Counted from the first letter of the stretch, positions 1 to 8,819 are shown. The stretch is 64,000 bases of DNA from Butyricicoccus sp. OM04-18BH (GCF_003481705.1 NZ_QULN01000001.1:124001-188000); one strand, 5' to 3'. The notes: generated from the sequence alone by a model not told the origin. Made by a program: numbers and translations.

Positions 1-244
1 AATACGCCGGCAGCACGCGCGACAGGCGGCGGCGCACTGCCGTCCGGCCCTGCGGCTCGAATTTTCCCTCCGCGAGCGCACCTGCGTGACCGAAGCCGGT
101 CAGCACGAGGAACATCGGCACCGCAAAGCGCGAAAGCTGATTCCAGACCAGCTCCGCGTCGGTCGTCTGCCCTGCCGAAACGTGTATCATCACGACCGCG
201 AGCGCCGCCGCCGCCCGCAGTCCGTCCATTTGTCGAAACCGCAT
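1..244 (-). CDS. Acyltransferase-3 family membrane protein, N-terminal part
   Basis: The visible 81 residues start MRFRQMDGLRAAAALAVVMI and continue with an HVSAG segment, a second hydrophobic stretch (VPMFLVLTGFG) and a basic RRRLSRVLPAY turn. Acyltransferase-3 (AT3) proteins typically begin this way: the histidine after the first membrane helix is their conserved catalytic residue. Members O-acetylate surface sugars or peptidoglycan at the membrane; the substrate here cannot be told. The ATG follows an AGGGGG ribosome-binding site. The gene runs off the left window edge, so most of the ten or so expected helices are missing. A small palindrome separates it from the upstream topoisomerase gene on the same strand. 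Confidence 0.8.
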   Translation of the reverse strand, partial: MRFRQMDGLRAAAALAVVMIHVSAGQTTDAELVWNQLSRFAVPMFLVLTGFGHAGALAEGKFEPQGRTAVRRRLSRVLPAY

Positions 245-266
245 TGTTTTCCCCCTGTGAAATGCT

Positions 267-309
267 TAGGGCAACACCGCACAATGAAAGCTGCGGTGGT
301 ATTGCCTTA
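267..309. repeat. Short TA-bounded palindrome, same ends as the 17 kb palindrome
   Basis: The stretch has near-perfect inverted ends (TAGGGCAACACCGC against the reverse of GGTATTGCCTTA) around a short loop. Its ends match the 166-nt palindrome at 16979-17144, so it looks like an internally deleted member of the same family. Its right end contains the TAA stop codon of the topoisomerase gene. Confidence 0.7.
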
Positions 310-2304
310 GGAAATATCCGCCAGCTCCAGATAGTCTGCGCCGTGCTCCGCGATGTATTCCTTGCGGCCGGAGAGGTTGTCTCCGAGCAGCAGGTCGAAC
401 ATCTCGCTCGTTGCGGCGGCTTCATCCGGCGTGATGCGGATGAGGCGGCGCGTTTCAGGGTTCATGGTGGTCTCCCACATCATGTCCGCCTGGTTCTCGC
501 CCAGACCCTTGGAGCGCTGGATGAGGATCTTCTTGCCCTCGAGCTTTTTGAGGATAGCCGCCTTTTCGGTCTCGTCGAAGGCGAAATAGCTCTTGTCACG
601 ATAGGTGATCTCGTAGAGCGGAGACTCCGCGATATAGACATAGCCCTGCTCGATGAGCGTCGGGACGAGGCGGTAGATCATGGTCAGGATCAGCGTGCGG
701 ATCTGGAAGCCGTCCACATCGGCATCGGTGCAGATGATAACGCGGTGCCAGCGCAGGCTGTCGAGGTCGAACGCCGACAGATCCTTCGCCGCCTTGCCGC
801 GCACCTCGACGCCGCAGCCGAGGACCTTGAGCAGGTCGGTAATGATGTCGTTCTTGAAGATCTTGTCGTAATCCGCCTTCAGGCAGTTCAGGATCTTGCC
901 GCGCACGGGCATGATCGCCTGAAATTCGCTGTCGCGGCCCTGCTTGACCGAGCCGAGCGCGGAGTCGCCCTCCACGATGTACAGCTCGCGGCGCGTAACG
1001 TCCTTCGTGCGGCAGTCAACGAACTTCTGCACGCGGTTTGCCAGATCGATGTTGCCGGACAGCTTCTTTTTGATGTTGAGACGCGCCTTTTCCGCCTGCT
1101 CGCGGCTGCGCTTGTTGATCAGGATCTGCTCAGCGATCTTGTCCGCCTCAGACTTGTTCTCGATGAAGTAGATCTCGAGTCCCTCCTTGAGGAACTCGGT
1201 CATCGCCTCCTGAATGAACCTGTTCGTGATGGCCTTCTTGGTCTGGTTCTCGTAAGAGGTCTGGGTCGAGAAGCAGTTGGTCACGAGCACAAGGCTGTCG
1301 AAAATGTCCTGATAGGTGACCTTGCTCTCGCTCTTGTTGTACTTGTTGTTCTGCTTGAGGTAGGCGTCGATGGCGGAGACGAACGCCGAGCGCACCGCCT
1401 TGTCCGGCGCGCCGCCGTGCTCGAGCCACGACGAGTTGTGGTAGTATTCGATGCGCGAGACCGCCGAGGAGAAGCAGAACGCACAGGACAGCTTGACCTT
1501 GTATTCCGCCTTGTCCGCGCGGTCGCGGCCGCGCCGCTCGCCCTCAAGAAACTGCACCGAGGTCAGCGGCGTTTCGCCTGCCAGCTCGCCGACATAGTCC
1601 ACGATGCCGTTCTGGTACAGGAATTCGGTGGTGTCGAATTTACTGCCGCTCACCTGATTTTTCAGCACGAATTTGATGTGGCTGTTGACGACTGCCTGAC
1701 GCTTGAGCGTATCGAGGTAGTAATCCACAGGGATGTTGATGTCGGTGAAAACCTCAAGGTCGGGCTTCCATCGGATCGTCGTGCCGGTCTTTCTGGCGTT
1801 CGTCGGCTTTTTCGTGAAGCCTTCCTTTGTGCCGGTCCTGTTTTCGCCTTTTTCGAAGTGCAGGCCGTACTCGAACCCGTCGCGCACGATGGTGACGTCC
1901 ATATATTCCGAGGAATACTGCGTCGCGCAGGTGCCGAGACCGTTCAGACCGAGCGAAAACTCATAGTTTTCGCCGGTGTCGTTCTTGTACTTGCCGCCTG
2001 CGTACAGCTCGCAGAACACGAGCTCCCAGTTGTAGCGCTGTTCCTTTTCGTTCCATTCGACCGGGATGCCGCGGCCGTGGTCGGACACCTCGATCGAGCC
2101 GTCCGCATAGCGGACAGTCGTGATGTCGGTGCCGTAGCCCTCGCGCGCCTCGTCGATGGAGTTGGAGAGGATTTCGAACACTGCGTGCTCGCAGCCCTCC
2201 AGACCGTCCGAGCCGAAAATGACGCCCGGGCGCTTGCGCACGCGGTCCGCGCCCTTCAGCGAGGATATACTGTCGTTGCCGTAAGACGGCTTTGCTTTAC
2301 TCAT
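307..2304 (-). CDS. Type II DNA topoisomerase, B subunit (divergent GyrB/ParE)
   Basis: This 665-residue protein has the full B-subunit order: a GHKL ATPase domain (NSIDEA at 48-53, DHGRGI at 75-80, GLNGLGT near 119), a transducer domain, and a TOPRIM domain (EGDSAL at 445-450, TDADVDG near 525). Such subunits hydrolyse ATP to drive strand passage and bind Mg in the TOPRIM fold. It is diverged: the usual EGDSAGG reads EGDSALG, PLRGKILN reads PVRGKILN, and the segment before TOPRIM is charged and unusual. GyrA/ParC normally lies directly downstream, but here an acyltransferase does. I therefore read it as a second-type topoisomerase IV or gyrase-like subunit rather than housekeeping GyrB. The ATG follows GGGGTTAGAG. 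Confidence 0.88.
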   Translation of the reverse strand: MSKAKPSYGNDSISSLKGADRVRKRPGVIFGSDGLEGCEHAVFEILSNSIDEAREGYGTDITTVRYADGSIEVSDHGRGIPVEWNEKEQRYNWELVFCELYAGGKYKNDTGENYEFSLGLNGLGTCATQYSSEYMDVTIVRDGFEYGLHFEKGENRTGTKEGFTKKPTNARKTGTTIRWKPDLEVFTDINIPVDYYLDTLKRQAVVNSHIKFVLKNQVSGSKFDTTEFLYQNGIVDYVGELAGETPLTSVQFLEGERRGRDRADKAEYKVKLSCAFCFSSAVSRIEYYHNSSWLEHGGAPDKAVRSAFVSAIDAYLKQNNKYNKSESKVTYQDIFDSLVLVTNCFSTQTSYENQTKKAITNRFIQEAMTEFLKEGLEIYFIENKSEADKIAEQILINKRSREQAEKARLNIKKKLSGNIDLANRVQKFVDCRTKDVTRRELYIVEGDSALGSVKQGRDSEFQAIMPVRGKILNCLKADYDKIFKNDIITDLLKVLGCGVEVRGKAAKDLSAFDLDSLRWHRVIICTDADVDGFQIRTLILTMIYRLVPTLIEQGYVYIAESPLYEITYRDKSYFAFDETEKAAILKKLEGKKILIQRSKGLGENQADMMWETTMNPETRRLIRITPDEAAATSEMFDLLLGDNLSGRKEYIAEHGADYLELADIS

Positions 2305-2348
2305 ATACTCTAACCCCTATTTGAAGTTCTGAAATCCATAACTTATAT

Positions 2349-2377
2349 ATTATACGCTATTCCTGCGTTTTTTGCAA
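2349..2377 (-). promoter_or_regulatory. Sigma-A-type promoter of the topoisomerase B gene
   Basis: On the minus strand TTGCAA is followed after exactly 17 nt by a perfect TATAAT, about 45 nt before the topoisomerase start codon. Confidence 0.75.
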
Positions 2378-2487
2378 CATTCATTCCGCTGCTGCGCGGG
2401 ATGCCGCCGTCCTTGCCGAAAAATCCGACGCCGGCGCCGCAGGAAACGCCCCTTTTAGTATAGCACAAATGTTCGTCTTTTCAAGAC

Positions 2488-2514
2488 AAAAAAATGCACA
2501 TCTCTCGATGCGCA
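2488..2514 (-). terminator. Intrinsic terminator of the candidate small RNA
   Basis: On the minus strand an 8-bp stem (UGCGCAUC with GAUGUGCA, one G-U pair, GAGA loop) is followed by seven uridines. Confidence 0.75.
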
Positions 2515-2760
2515 CCGGCCTGCCGAACCTTACGGAGACTTCGGCAGGCCCATCTATCTGAAAGGAAGCGAAAGGGGGAGAAAACGCTTCTTATGTTTGG
2601 ACTGTCCGGGAGCCTGCGCGGTATTCCGTCCCACAGGGCCGAACAGATTTTAATGGTCGGCGCTCTAAAAGCACCTCAGAAAAGAATTTCCCATGAAATA
2701 TCTATTTTCAAAGGGGATTGTTTCATTCCCTTGCTGTGATTCTATGATACCGGTTTTTCA
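2488..2760 (-). ncRNA. Candidate structured small RNA of unknown class
   Basis: No convincing reading frame occupies this stretch, but the minus strand folds into consecutive hairpins: GGGA/UCCC near 2735, GGUGCU/AGCGCC near 2668, CCUG/CAGG with an inner CGG/CCG near 2620, and an 11-bp GC-rich stem at 2517-2550. It ends in an intrinsic terminator. Wobble pairs in the terminator favour minus-strand transcription. I compared it from memory with 6S RNA, tmRNA, RNase P, SRP RNA and common riboswitches and recognised none. The 5' end is a guess because no clear promoter is visible. It lies upstream of the topoisomerase promoter on the same strand. Confidence 0.45.
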
Positions 2761-2890
2761 TGTCTAAAGTATGATAGAATTTTGAAGAAATCGTAAACAC
2801 TCCATGTCTGTTCCGTGAACTATGCTGTCGCCGGACTTCGTCCGGCCGACAAGCAGTGTTTTGACAGCGCTACGCGCCGCAAAACGCAAA

Positions 2891-2964
2891 CGTCCGAAAG
2901 TTCCCATACGGAAACTTTCTCCCTCTCAGAGTATAAAAACCGAGGTACACGCCCCCGGTTTTTA
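2891..2964. repeat. Dispersed intergenic repeat B, copy 1
   Basis: The segment starts CGTCCGAAAGTTCCCAT, contains a GAAAGT/ACTTTC hairpin, and ends in a bidirectional terminator-like stem (AAAACCG...CGGTTTT). A second copy lies at 30871-30942, where the same words occur in the same order. The flanks (2765-2890 and 2965-3018) hold further short palindromes but no gene that I can support. Confidence 0.6.
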
Positions 2965-3018
2965 CGGTTTTGCAAAGCAAAACCTATTTCAAGCAGTCAT
3001 GCCGCAGGCATGACTGTT

Positions 3019-3256
3019 GCGCACACTCTGTGTGCGCCATTTCCGCCCAATCTTGCCTTCGGCAAGGAGGGCGGACAGGCCTGCCGCAGCAGGCCGCATT
3101 AAATTCCCCGTAAAAGTCGGGGCGTGTACCTGACTTTTACTCCGCTGCCCGCGCCGCCGCGGCGCGGCCTCGTCCGCCGTGCGGACGAGAGGGGGGTATC
3201 CCCTCCGGCTTCTCCGGAACCGGAGGGGTATCCAGGGGGGACAACGTCCCCCCTGG
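3019..3256. repeat. Hairpin-chain intergenic element, copy 1
   Basis: This 238-nt element is a string of adjoining perfect or near-perfect hairpins: GCGCACAC/GTGTGCGC, TCCGCCC/GGGCGGA enclosing CTTGCC/GGCAAG, GGCCTGC/GCAGGCC, GTAAAAGTC/GACTTTTAC, CGCGCCG/CGGCGCG, CTCGTCCGC/GCGGACGAG, CCCCTCCGG/CCGGAGGGG and CCAGGGGGG/CCCCCCTGG. The same chain in the same order occurs at 27075-27355 and 39230-39470, with changed arm sequences but preserved pairing. It lies just beyond the rpsU terminator. Confidence 0.85.
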
Positions 3257-3283
3257 ACAGCGGCGGCTCCGCCCGCCGCGCAT

Positions 3284-3314
3284 AAGAAAAGAGCAGATGC
3301 ATAGCATCTGCTCT
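3284..3314 (-). terminator. rpsU terminator
   Basis: An 11-bp perfect stem (AGAGCAGATGC with GCATCTGCTCT, ATA loop) sits just after the rpsU stop codon and runs into TTTTCTT on the minus strand. Confidence 0.8.
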
Positions 3315-3328
3315 CTGGAAATTCTATT

Positions 3329-3511
3329 TTAGCGGAACTTCTTCTTCTTAGCGCGTGCAGCCTCAGACTTCTTGCGGCGCTTGACGCTCGGGCTTTCATA
3401 ATGCTCACGCTTACGGAGCTCGGAAAGCGTACCCGCCTTTGCACACGAACGCTTGAAACGACGCAGTGCGCTGTCAATAGATTCATTTTCCTTGATGCGG
3501 ATCTCCGACAC
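3329..3511 (-). CDS. rpsU: Ribosomal protein bS21
   Basis: The 60-residue product [20 protein letters not shown]... is a full-length bS21: a short N-terminal acidic part, the conserved RRFKR segment and a very basic C-terminal tail ([16 protein letters not shown]). bS21 binds the 30S platform near the 3' end of 16S rRNA and helps initiation. I chose the GTG start because GGAGGGA lies six or seven bases upstream and the usual family N-terminus follows it. A longer upstream reading would add 23 non-family residues. It is transcribed alone: a strong terminator follows. Confidence 0.95.
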   Translation of the reverse strand: MSEIRIKENESIDSALRRFKRSCAKAGTLSELRKREHYESPSVKRRKKSEAARAKKKKFR

Positions 3512-3659
3512 AGTTTTCCCTCCCTCCGCGCGTTCCTCTATGGAGGACGCTTTGCACAGCTTCATCTGCCACAGGCACATAAAACCGTAAGAATATTATA
3601 TCTGTTTTTCCCGTCCGTGTCAACAAAAATCTTTCACGAACGAGCAGATTTTGCGTTTT

Positions 3660-6068
3660 TTATTTTACGACCAGGTTTACGATCTTGCCCGGGACAACGA
3701 TCTGCTTGACGATCTGCTTGCCCTCGATGGCGTGCTGAACCTTTTCCTCGGCCAGTGCAGCGTCGATGGCCGCCTGCTTGTCGGCGTCGGTTGCGAGCTT
3801 GATAGTGCCCTTGAGCTTGCCGTTTACCTGTACCGCCATCTCGACCGTGCTCTCGACCGTCTTTGCCTCGTCGTATGCCGGCCACGGCGCGACGGAAAGC
3901 AGTCCGGTCTCGCCGAGCTGCTGCCACAGCTCCTCGGTGATGTGCGGAGCAAACGGATTGAGCAGCGCGAGGAAGGTCTTGTACTCGGCACGGTTTACGC
4001 CCTTGTCGTAGAACTCGTTGAGCATGGTCATGAGCGCTGCGATCGCGGTGTTCGCCTTGAGGTTGTCCGCGTCCTCGCCGACCTTCTTGATGGTGCGGTG
4101 CATGAGCGCCTCGTGCTCCTTGGAATACTCGTCGCCGTCCTGTACCTTTTCAGCCAGAGACCAGACACGCTCGAGGAAGCGGCGGCAGCCCTTGATGGAC
4201 TTCGGGCTCCACGGAGCAGCCTTCTCGAAGTCGCCGATGAACATCTCATACAGACGCATGGTGTCTGCGCCGTAGGTGTCTACGATTTCGTCCGGGTTGA
4301 CAACGTTGCCGCGGCTCTTGGACATCTTTTCGCCGTTCTCGCCGAGAATCATGCCGTGGCTGGTGCGCTTTGCATACGGCTCTCTGGTCGGCACAACGCC
4401 GATGTCATACAGGAACTTGTGCCAGAAGCGGCTGTACAGCAGATGCAGCGTGGTATGCTCCATGCCGCCGTTGTACCAGTCGACCGGCGACCAGTATTCG
4501 AGCGCTTCCTTGGATGCCAGTGCCTTGTCGTTGTGCGGGTCCATGTAGCGCAGGAAGTACCACGACGAGCCTGCCCACTGCGGCATGGTGTCGGTCTCGC
4601 GCTTTGCCGGGCCGCCGCAGCACGGACAGGTGGTGTTGACCCAGTCGGTCATGTGTGCAAGCGGGGATTCGCCGTTGTCGGTCGGCTCGTAGGTGTGCAC
4701 GTTCGGCAGCTCGAGCGGAAGCTGATCCTCCGGCAGCGGAACGTAGCCGCACTTGTCGCACTTGACGATCGGGATCGGCTCGCCCCAGTAGCGCTGACGG
4801 GAGAATACCCAGTCGCGCAGCTTGTACTGTACCTTTGCGCGGCCGATGCCCTTCTCGCCCAGCCACTCGATCATTGCCGGGATCGCGTCCTTGACGGTCT
4901 TGCCGTTCAGGAAGTCGGAGTTGACCAGAATGCCGGTCTCGTCCTTTGCGGTGAACGCAGCCTTCTGCACGTCCTCACCGCCGGAAACGACCTCGATGAT
5001 CTCGCAGCCGAACTTCTTAGCGAACTCCCAGTCGCGGTCATCGTGCGCCGGAACGGCCATGATAGCGCCGGTGCCGTAGCCCATCAGAACGTAGTCGGAA
5101 ACGAAAATCGGGATTTCCTTGCCGTTTACCGGGTTGATTGCGGCAACGCCCGCCAGCTTGACGCCGGTCTTGTCCTTGTTCAGCTCGGTGCGCTCGAAGT
5201 CGGACTTGCGGGCCGCTTCCTCGCGGTAAGCGCGGACGTCGGCGATGTTTGCGAGCTTGTCGCCCCACTGCTCGATCATCGGGTGCTCCGGAGAGATGAC
5301 CATGTAGGTCGCGCCGAACAGGGTGTCCGGACGGGTGGTGTAAACGGTCAGGGTGTCGCCCTCGGTGGTCTTAAAATCTACCTCAGCGCCGGTGGATCGG
5401 CCGATCCAGTTCTTCTGCTGAATCTTGACGCGCTCAATGTAATCGACGTCGTCCAGATCGTCGATCAGGCGCTGTGCGTACTTGGTGATGGCGAGCATCC
5501 ACTGGCTCTTGGTCTTGTGAACGACCTCGCTGCCGCAGCGCTCGCAGACGCCGTTGACGACCTCTTCGTTCGCCAGAACGCACTTGCAGGAGGTGCACCA
5601 GTTTACGCTCATTTCCTTCTTGTAGGCGAGGCCCTTCTTGAACAGCTGCAGGAAGATCCACTGGGTCCACTTGTAGTAGCTCGGGTCGGTGGTGTTGATC
5701 TCGCGCGACCAGTCGAACGACAGGCCGAGGCTCTTCAGCTGGCTCTTGAAGCGTGCGATGTTCTTCTTGGTGACCTCAGCCGGATGCACGTGGTTCTTGA
5801 TGGCGAAGTTCTCGGTCGGCAGGCCGAAAGCGTCCCAGCCCATCGGATACAGCACGTTATAGCCCTGCATGCGCTTTTTGCGCGCAACGATGTCGAGCGC
5901 GGTGTAGGAGCGCGGATGACCGACGTGCAGGCCCTGACCGGACGGGTACGGGAACTCTACCAGTGCATAGAACTTTTCCTTGTCCGAGCCGTTCTCGGCC
6001 TGAAAGCACTGCTTCTCGTCCCAGATGTCCTGCCACTTCTTTTCTACTTGTTTATGATCGTACTTCAA
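3660..6068 (-). CDS. leuS: Leucyl-tRNA synthetase
   Basis: This 802-residue class I synthetase charges tRNA-Leu in the cytoplasm. It shows the HIGH-type motif as HVGH at about 48-51, the CP1 editing domain with a TTRPDT motif near 235, a Cys-rich insert ([16 protein letters not shown]) and KMSKS near residue 580. The length fits bacterial LeuRS. The start is a TTG preceded by AGGGGGAAAA at good spacing, giving [13 protein letters not shown]. It follows rsfS by about 80 nt on the same strand, without a T-box leader in the gap, so it is probably transcribed from further upstream. Confidence 0.97.
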   Translation of the reverse strand: MKYDHKQVEKKWQDIWDEKQCFQAENGSDKEKFYALVEFPYPSGQGLHVGHPRSYTALDIVARKKRMQGYNVLYPMGWDAFGLPTENFAIKNHVHPAEVTKKNIARFKSQLKSLGLSFDWSREINTTDPSYYKWTQWIFLQLFKKGLAYKKEMSVNWCTSCKCVLANEEVVNGVCERCGSEVVHKTKSQWMLAITKYAQRLIDDLDDVDYIERVKIQQKNWIGRSTGAEVDFKTTEGDTLTVYTTRPDTLFGATYMVISPEHPMIEQWGDKLANIADVRAYREEAARKSDFERTELNKDKTGVKLAGVAAINPVNGKEIPIFVSDYVLMGYGTGAIMAVPAHDDRDWEFAKKFGCEIIEVVSGGEDVQKAAFTAKDETGILVNSDFLNGKTVKDAIPAMIEWLGEKGIGRAKVQYKLRDWVFSRQRYWGEPIPIVKCDKCGYVPLPEDQLPLELPNVHTYEPTDNGESPLAHMTDWVNTTCPCCGGPAKRETDTMPQWAGSSWYFLRYMDPHNDKALASKEALEYWSPVDWYNGGMEHTTLHLLYSRFWHKFLYDIGVVPTREPYAKRTSHGMILGENGEKMSKSRGNVVNPDEIVDTYGADTMRLYEMFIGDFEKAAPWSPKSIKGCRRFLERVWSLAEKVQDGDEYSKEHEALMHRTIKKVGEDADNLKANTAIAALMTMLNEFYDKGVNRAEYKTFLALLNPFAPHITEELWQQLGETGLLSVAPWPAYDEAKTVESTVEMAVQVNGKLKGTIKLATDADKQAAIDAALAEEKVQHAIEGKQIVKQIVVPGKIVNLVVK

Positions 6069-6151
6069 CGGATTTTCCCCCTAAAGTGTTTTATATAAAA
6101 GCGCGACAATGCGGCGGACACGGTCTATGCGCGCCGCCGCCTGTCGATTTT

Positions 6152-6523
6152 TTACTTATCCTCGATGCCGAGCTCCTCGAGCGATACCGGCGTGCCGTCC
6201 TTCCACAGGTTCTCCAGATTGTAGAACTTGCGTGCCTCCGGCATGAATACGTGCAGCACAGCGCAGCCGTAATCGAGCAGCATCCACTGCGCGGACTCAT
6301 AGCCCTCGGTGTGGTCGACCATGACGTCGTGGTCATACTTGAGATGCCACTCTACGTTGTCTGCCAGCGCCTTGACCTGAGTGGTCGAGGTCGCGGAGCA
6401 GATGACGAAATATTCGGTCAGCTCGGTCAGGCGCTCAACGTGCAGGACCTCGATGCCCTGCGCCTTTTTCTCGATCAGCGCTTCACAGATCGCCTTTACA
6501 GTTTCTTGTGCAGTCAAATTCAT
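6152..6523 (-). CDS. rsfS: Ribosomal silencing factor RsfS
   Basis: The 123-residue protein has the RsfS/Iojap fold signature: an N-terminal helix (AICEALIEKKAQ), then EYFVICSATSTTQVKALAD, HTEGYESAQWMLLDYG and the VHVF-like strand AVLHVFMPEAR. RsfS binds uL14 on the 50S subunit and blocks subunit joining in starved cells. AAGGAG precedes the ATG. In Firmicutes this gene commonly follows nadD and yqeK; here an LCP gene sits between yqeK and rsfS. Confidence 0.95.
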   Translation of the reverse strand: MNLTAQETVKAICEALIEKKAQGIEVLHVERLTELTEYFVICSATSTTQVKALADNVEWHLKYDHDVMVDHTEGYESAQWMLLDYGCAVLHVFMPEARKFYNLENLWKDGTPVSLEELGIEDK

Positions 6524-6605
6524 AAACTCCTTTTCGCGGCGCAGAGCGCCTGTATCCTGTCGGAGAGCCGCAGATTTCGCTCTGCGGCCCCGTTGTATTT
6601 ACTGA

Positions 6606-8129
6606 TTATGCTTCCGGATCTACCGTGCCGCCGCCTTCGCCGCCGGTCTCACCGCCGGTCTCGCCGCCCGAATAGTCTCCGCCGCTCTCGCCGCCGGATT
6701 CACCGCCGCCGGTCTCGCCGCCCGAGATCGATCCGCCGCTCTCGCCGCCGGATTCACCGCCGCCTTCGCCGCCGGTCTCACCGCCGCCGGCTGCGCCGCT
6801 CGAGTAATCTCCGCCGCTGTTATCCGGCTCTTCGTAGCCGCTCTCGCCGCCGCCCGAGTAGTCTCCGCCGCTCTCGCCGCCCGAATAATCCGAATCGTCC
6901 TCATAATAGTAGCCGCCGCCGGTGTCGCCCCAGACATCCTCATCCTCGCCGGCGCTGACGCCGCCGCTGTAACCGGAGGACGAGCTCTCCGCCGGACCGG
7001 TAACCATGTCGAGCGTGGTGATCGGCTCCCCATAGGGGTTGAAATACTTGTTGACGAGCTCGAGCGTTTCCTTCAGCTTCGGGAAGAAGAAGGAATACTT
7101 GTACGGGTCGCTGCCCGCGTAGCTCATCGCGCCGTAGCCCGGCAGAGTGAAGAACTTGAGGTTTGCGTTGTCGATCTGAAGCGCCTGCTTGCCCATCCAG
7201 AGCAGCTCGCCAGTCGTGAAATCGGTCTTTACGTTCTTGGATACCGCCTCGGCGATTTTCGGGATTTTGGTCGCATTCTTGACCTGAAGGACCTGTCGCG
7301 CCAGCTCCTTGAGGAATTTCTGCTGATTTTCCACGCGGCCCTCGTCGCCGTTGACATACTGCTTGGAGTAGTCGTTGTTGTGGCGCCAGCGCAGGAACTC
7401 GACGGTCTGCTTGCCGGTCAGATGCTGCATGCCCGGCTGAAGGTCGATGTCGAGGTGCTGCGAGGGGTCGTGATATTCCATGCGGAACGGAACGTCATAA
7501 TCCACGCCGCCGATCGCGTCCACGATGGCCGCGATGCCCTCGAAGTTGACGATGACGTACTTATCCGGCTGAAAGCCCATCAGGCGCTCGATCTCGACCT
7601 TGGTCTGCTCGATGCCCTTCTTGGTGGCGTAGGCCGCGTTGATCTTGCGCCACGCGCCGCTTTCGCCGTTGTTGCACATGGTATCGCGCGGAATATTCAT
7701 AATGTTGATGGTCTTGTCCTTGGTGTTCATGGTCGCGACCATCAGCGCGTCCGTGCGCGTCTGGTCCTCATCGACCGCGCCGACGACAAAGGTGAACACA
7801 TCGTCGATGCGCGTGCCCTGATTGAGCAGGCTGCTCGTATCGACGCGGTCGCCGTTGGTCTTGTCGTGGATCGTGTCTGTTGGCGGGCGCACAAAGAACA
7901 CATAGTACGCCGCGCCGCACGCGCACAAAAGCGCGATGAGCACCGCGATCACGATCGCCGCGATGCGTTTTTTGCTGTGCTTCTTCGGTGCGGCTGTCCG
8001 GCCGCCCTTTTTCCCCTGAGGCTTGGGCGCAGTCTGCGCTTTCACGCCGCTCTGCGCCGCGGCCGGTCGTTTTTTTGTCTGTCTGTCCGAGCGGCCGTTA
8101 TGCTCGCCGCTGCCTCCGAAAAGTTTCAA
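6606..8129 (-). CDS. LytR-CpsA-Psr (LCP) wall-polymer ligase with a Gly/Ser/Glu tail
   Basis: The 507-residue protein has a basic cytoplasmic N-terminus (about 1-50), one membrane helix (AAIVIAVLIALLCACGAAYY) and an extracellular LCP domain carrying the DQTRTDALMVATM strand, the NIPRDT segment and conserved arginines near VEFLRWRHNND. LCP enzymes transfer lipid-linked teichoic acid or capsule polymers to peptidoglycan. After residue about 360 comes a low-complexity tail of GGESGG, GGETGG and DYSGG units, which could act as a wall-spanning spacer. The TTG start has GGAGG ten bases upstream. It lies between yqeK and rsfS in one run of genes. Confidence 0.92.
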   Translation of the reverse strand: MKLFGGSGEHNGRSDRQTKKRPAAAQSGVKAQTAPKPQGKKGGRTAAPKKHSKKRIAAIVIAVLIALLCACGAAYYVFFVRPPTDTIHDKTNGDRVDTSSLLNQGTRIDDVFTFVVGAVDEDQTRTDALMVATMNTKDKTINIMNIPRDTMCNNGESGAWRKINAAYATKKGIEQTKVEIERLMGFQPDKYVIVNFEGIAAIVDAIGGVDYDVPFRMEYHDPSQHLDIDLQPGMQHLTGKQTVEFLRWRHNNDYSKQYVNGDEGRVENQQKFLKELARQVLQVKNATKIPKIAEAVSKNVKTDFTTGELLWMGKQALQIDNANLKFFTLPGYGAMSYAGSDPYKYSFFFPKLKETLELVNKYFNPYGEPITTLDMVTGPAESSSSGYSGGVSAGEDEDVWGDTGGGYYYEDDSDYSGGESGGDYSGGGESGYEEPDNSGGDYSSGAAGGGETGGEGGGESGGESGGSISGGETGGGESGGESGGDYSGGETGGETGGEGGGTVDPEA

Positions 8130-8174
8130 ACGGTTCCTGCCTCCAGTTCAGTTCCGGGAAGGCTTTTCTGTCTC

Positions 8175-8765
8175 TCAGGCCTTCTCCTCGTCGCGCCAGC
8201 GTACTCCCTGCCGGATCATGTCATTGTATGCGGCAATGGTGTCGCTGTGGATCAGCTTGCCTCGCGTGATCAGCTCGATCAGCGTTTGGTCATAACAGTA
8301 GAGCAGCGCACGGTCTATGCTGGTCTCGGCCAGCTCCCGCGCCTTTTCGACGCCGGGAAAATCGCGTGTCTCCTCTATGTAGTCCGCCAGATAGAGAATT
8401 TTGTCCAGAATGGTCATCTTCGCCCTGCCGGTCGTGTGGCAGGCAATGGCGTCGCATACCTCGTCCGGCATGTGATATTCTCTGCGTGCGATCGCTGCGG
8501 CCGTTTTTCCGTGCAGCATTTTCGGCTCGCTTTTTTCGACGGTACACGGTATTATACCGTATTTCTCACATAAATTCAACTGTTCCTGCGGAGAAAGATG
8601 TTTTGTTATGTCATGAAGGATGCCTGCGGCTCCGGCAAGCTCCGGGTCGCCGCCGTATTTCTTCGCCAGAGCGATCGCGCAGCGTTCCACCCCGAGAGAG
8701 TGCTCATAACGGTAGCCATGGAGCCTTGAAAGGATATCTCTGCGCATTTTCTCGTCACACAACAT
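8175..8765 (-). CDS. yqeK: HD-domain diadenosine tetraphosphatase YqeK
   Basis: The 196-residue product has an HD-domain metal site: RYEHSLGVERCAIALA near 15-30, then GILHDITKH near 48-56, and later CHTTGR and KILYLADYIEETR. The set matches YqeK, a symmetrical Ap4A hydrolase acting in alarmone clearance. The gene lies downstream of nadD as usual for the family. An AAGGCGGG sequence stands upstream of the ATG. Confidence 0.93.
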   Translation of the reverse strand: MLCDEKMRRDILSRLHGYRYEHSLGVERCAIALAKKYGGDPELAGAAGILHDITKHLSPQEQLNLCEKYGIIPCTVEKSEPKMLHGKTAAAIARREYHMPDEVCDAIACHTTGRAKMTILDKILYLADYIEETRDFPGVEKARELAETSIDRALLYCYDQTLIELITRGKLIHSDTIAAYNDMIRQGVRWRDEEKA

Positions 8766-8819
8766 AACTTTTGCCCGCCTTTCTGTGTAGTTGAGGTTGA
8801 ATTATGTATTTCAGGCACC

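Noticed and set aside
244..2313. A 689-codon open frame on the plus strand opposite the topoisomerase gene
   Set aside because: It is the complement of a gene with clear GHKL and TOPRIM motifs; the translated sequence is Leu/Val/Asp/Arg-rich without domains, as expected in GC-rich DNA.
3019..3256. Hairpin-chain element considered as a CRISPR array
   Set aside because: There are no identical repeats separated by unique spacers; each hairpin differs and the entire chain recurs as a unit.
3651..6098. An 815-codon open frame opposite leuS
   Set aside because: Same effect of codon bias; leuS has all synthetase motifs on the minus strand.
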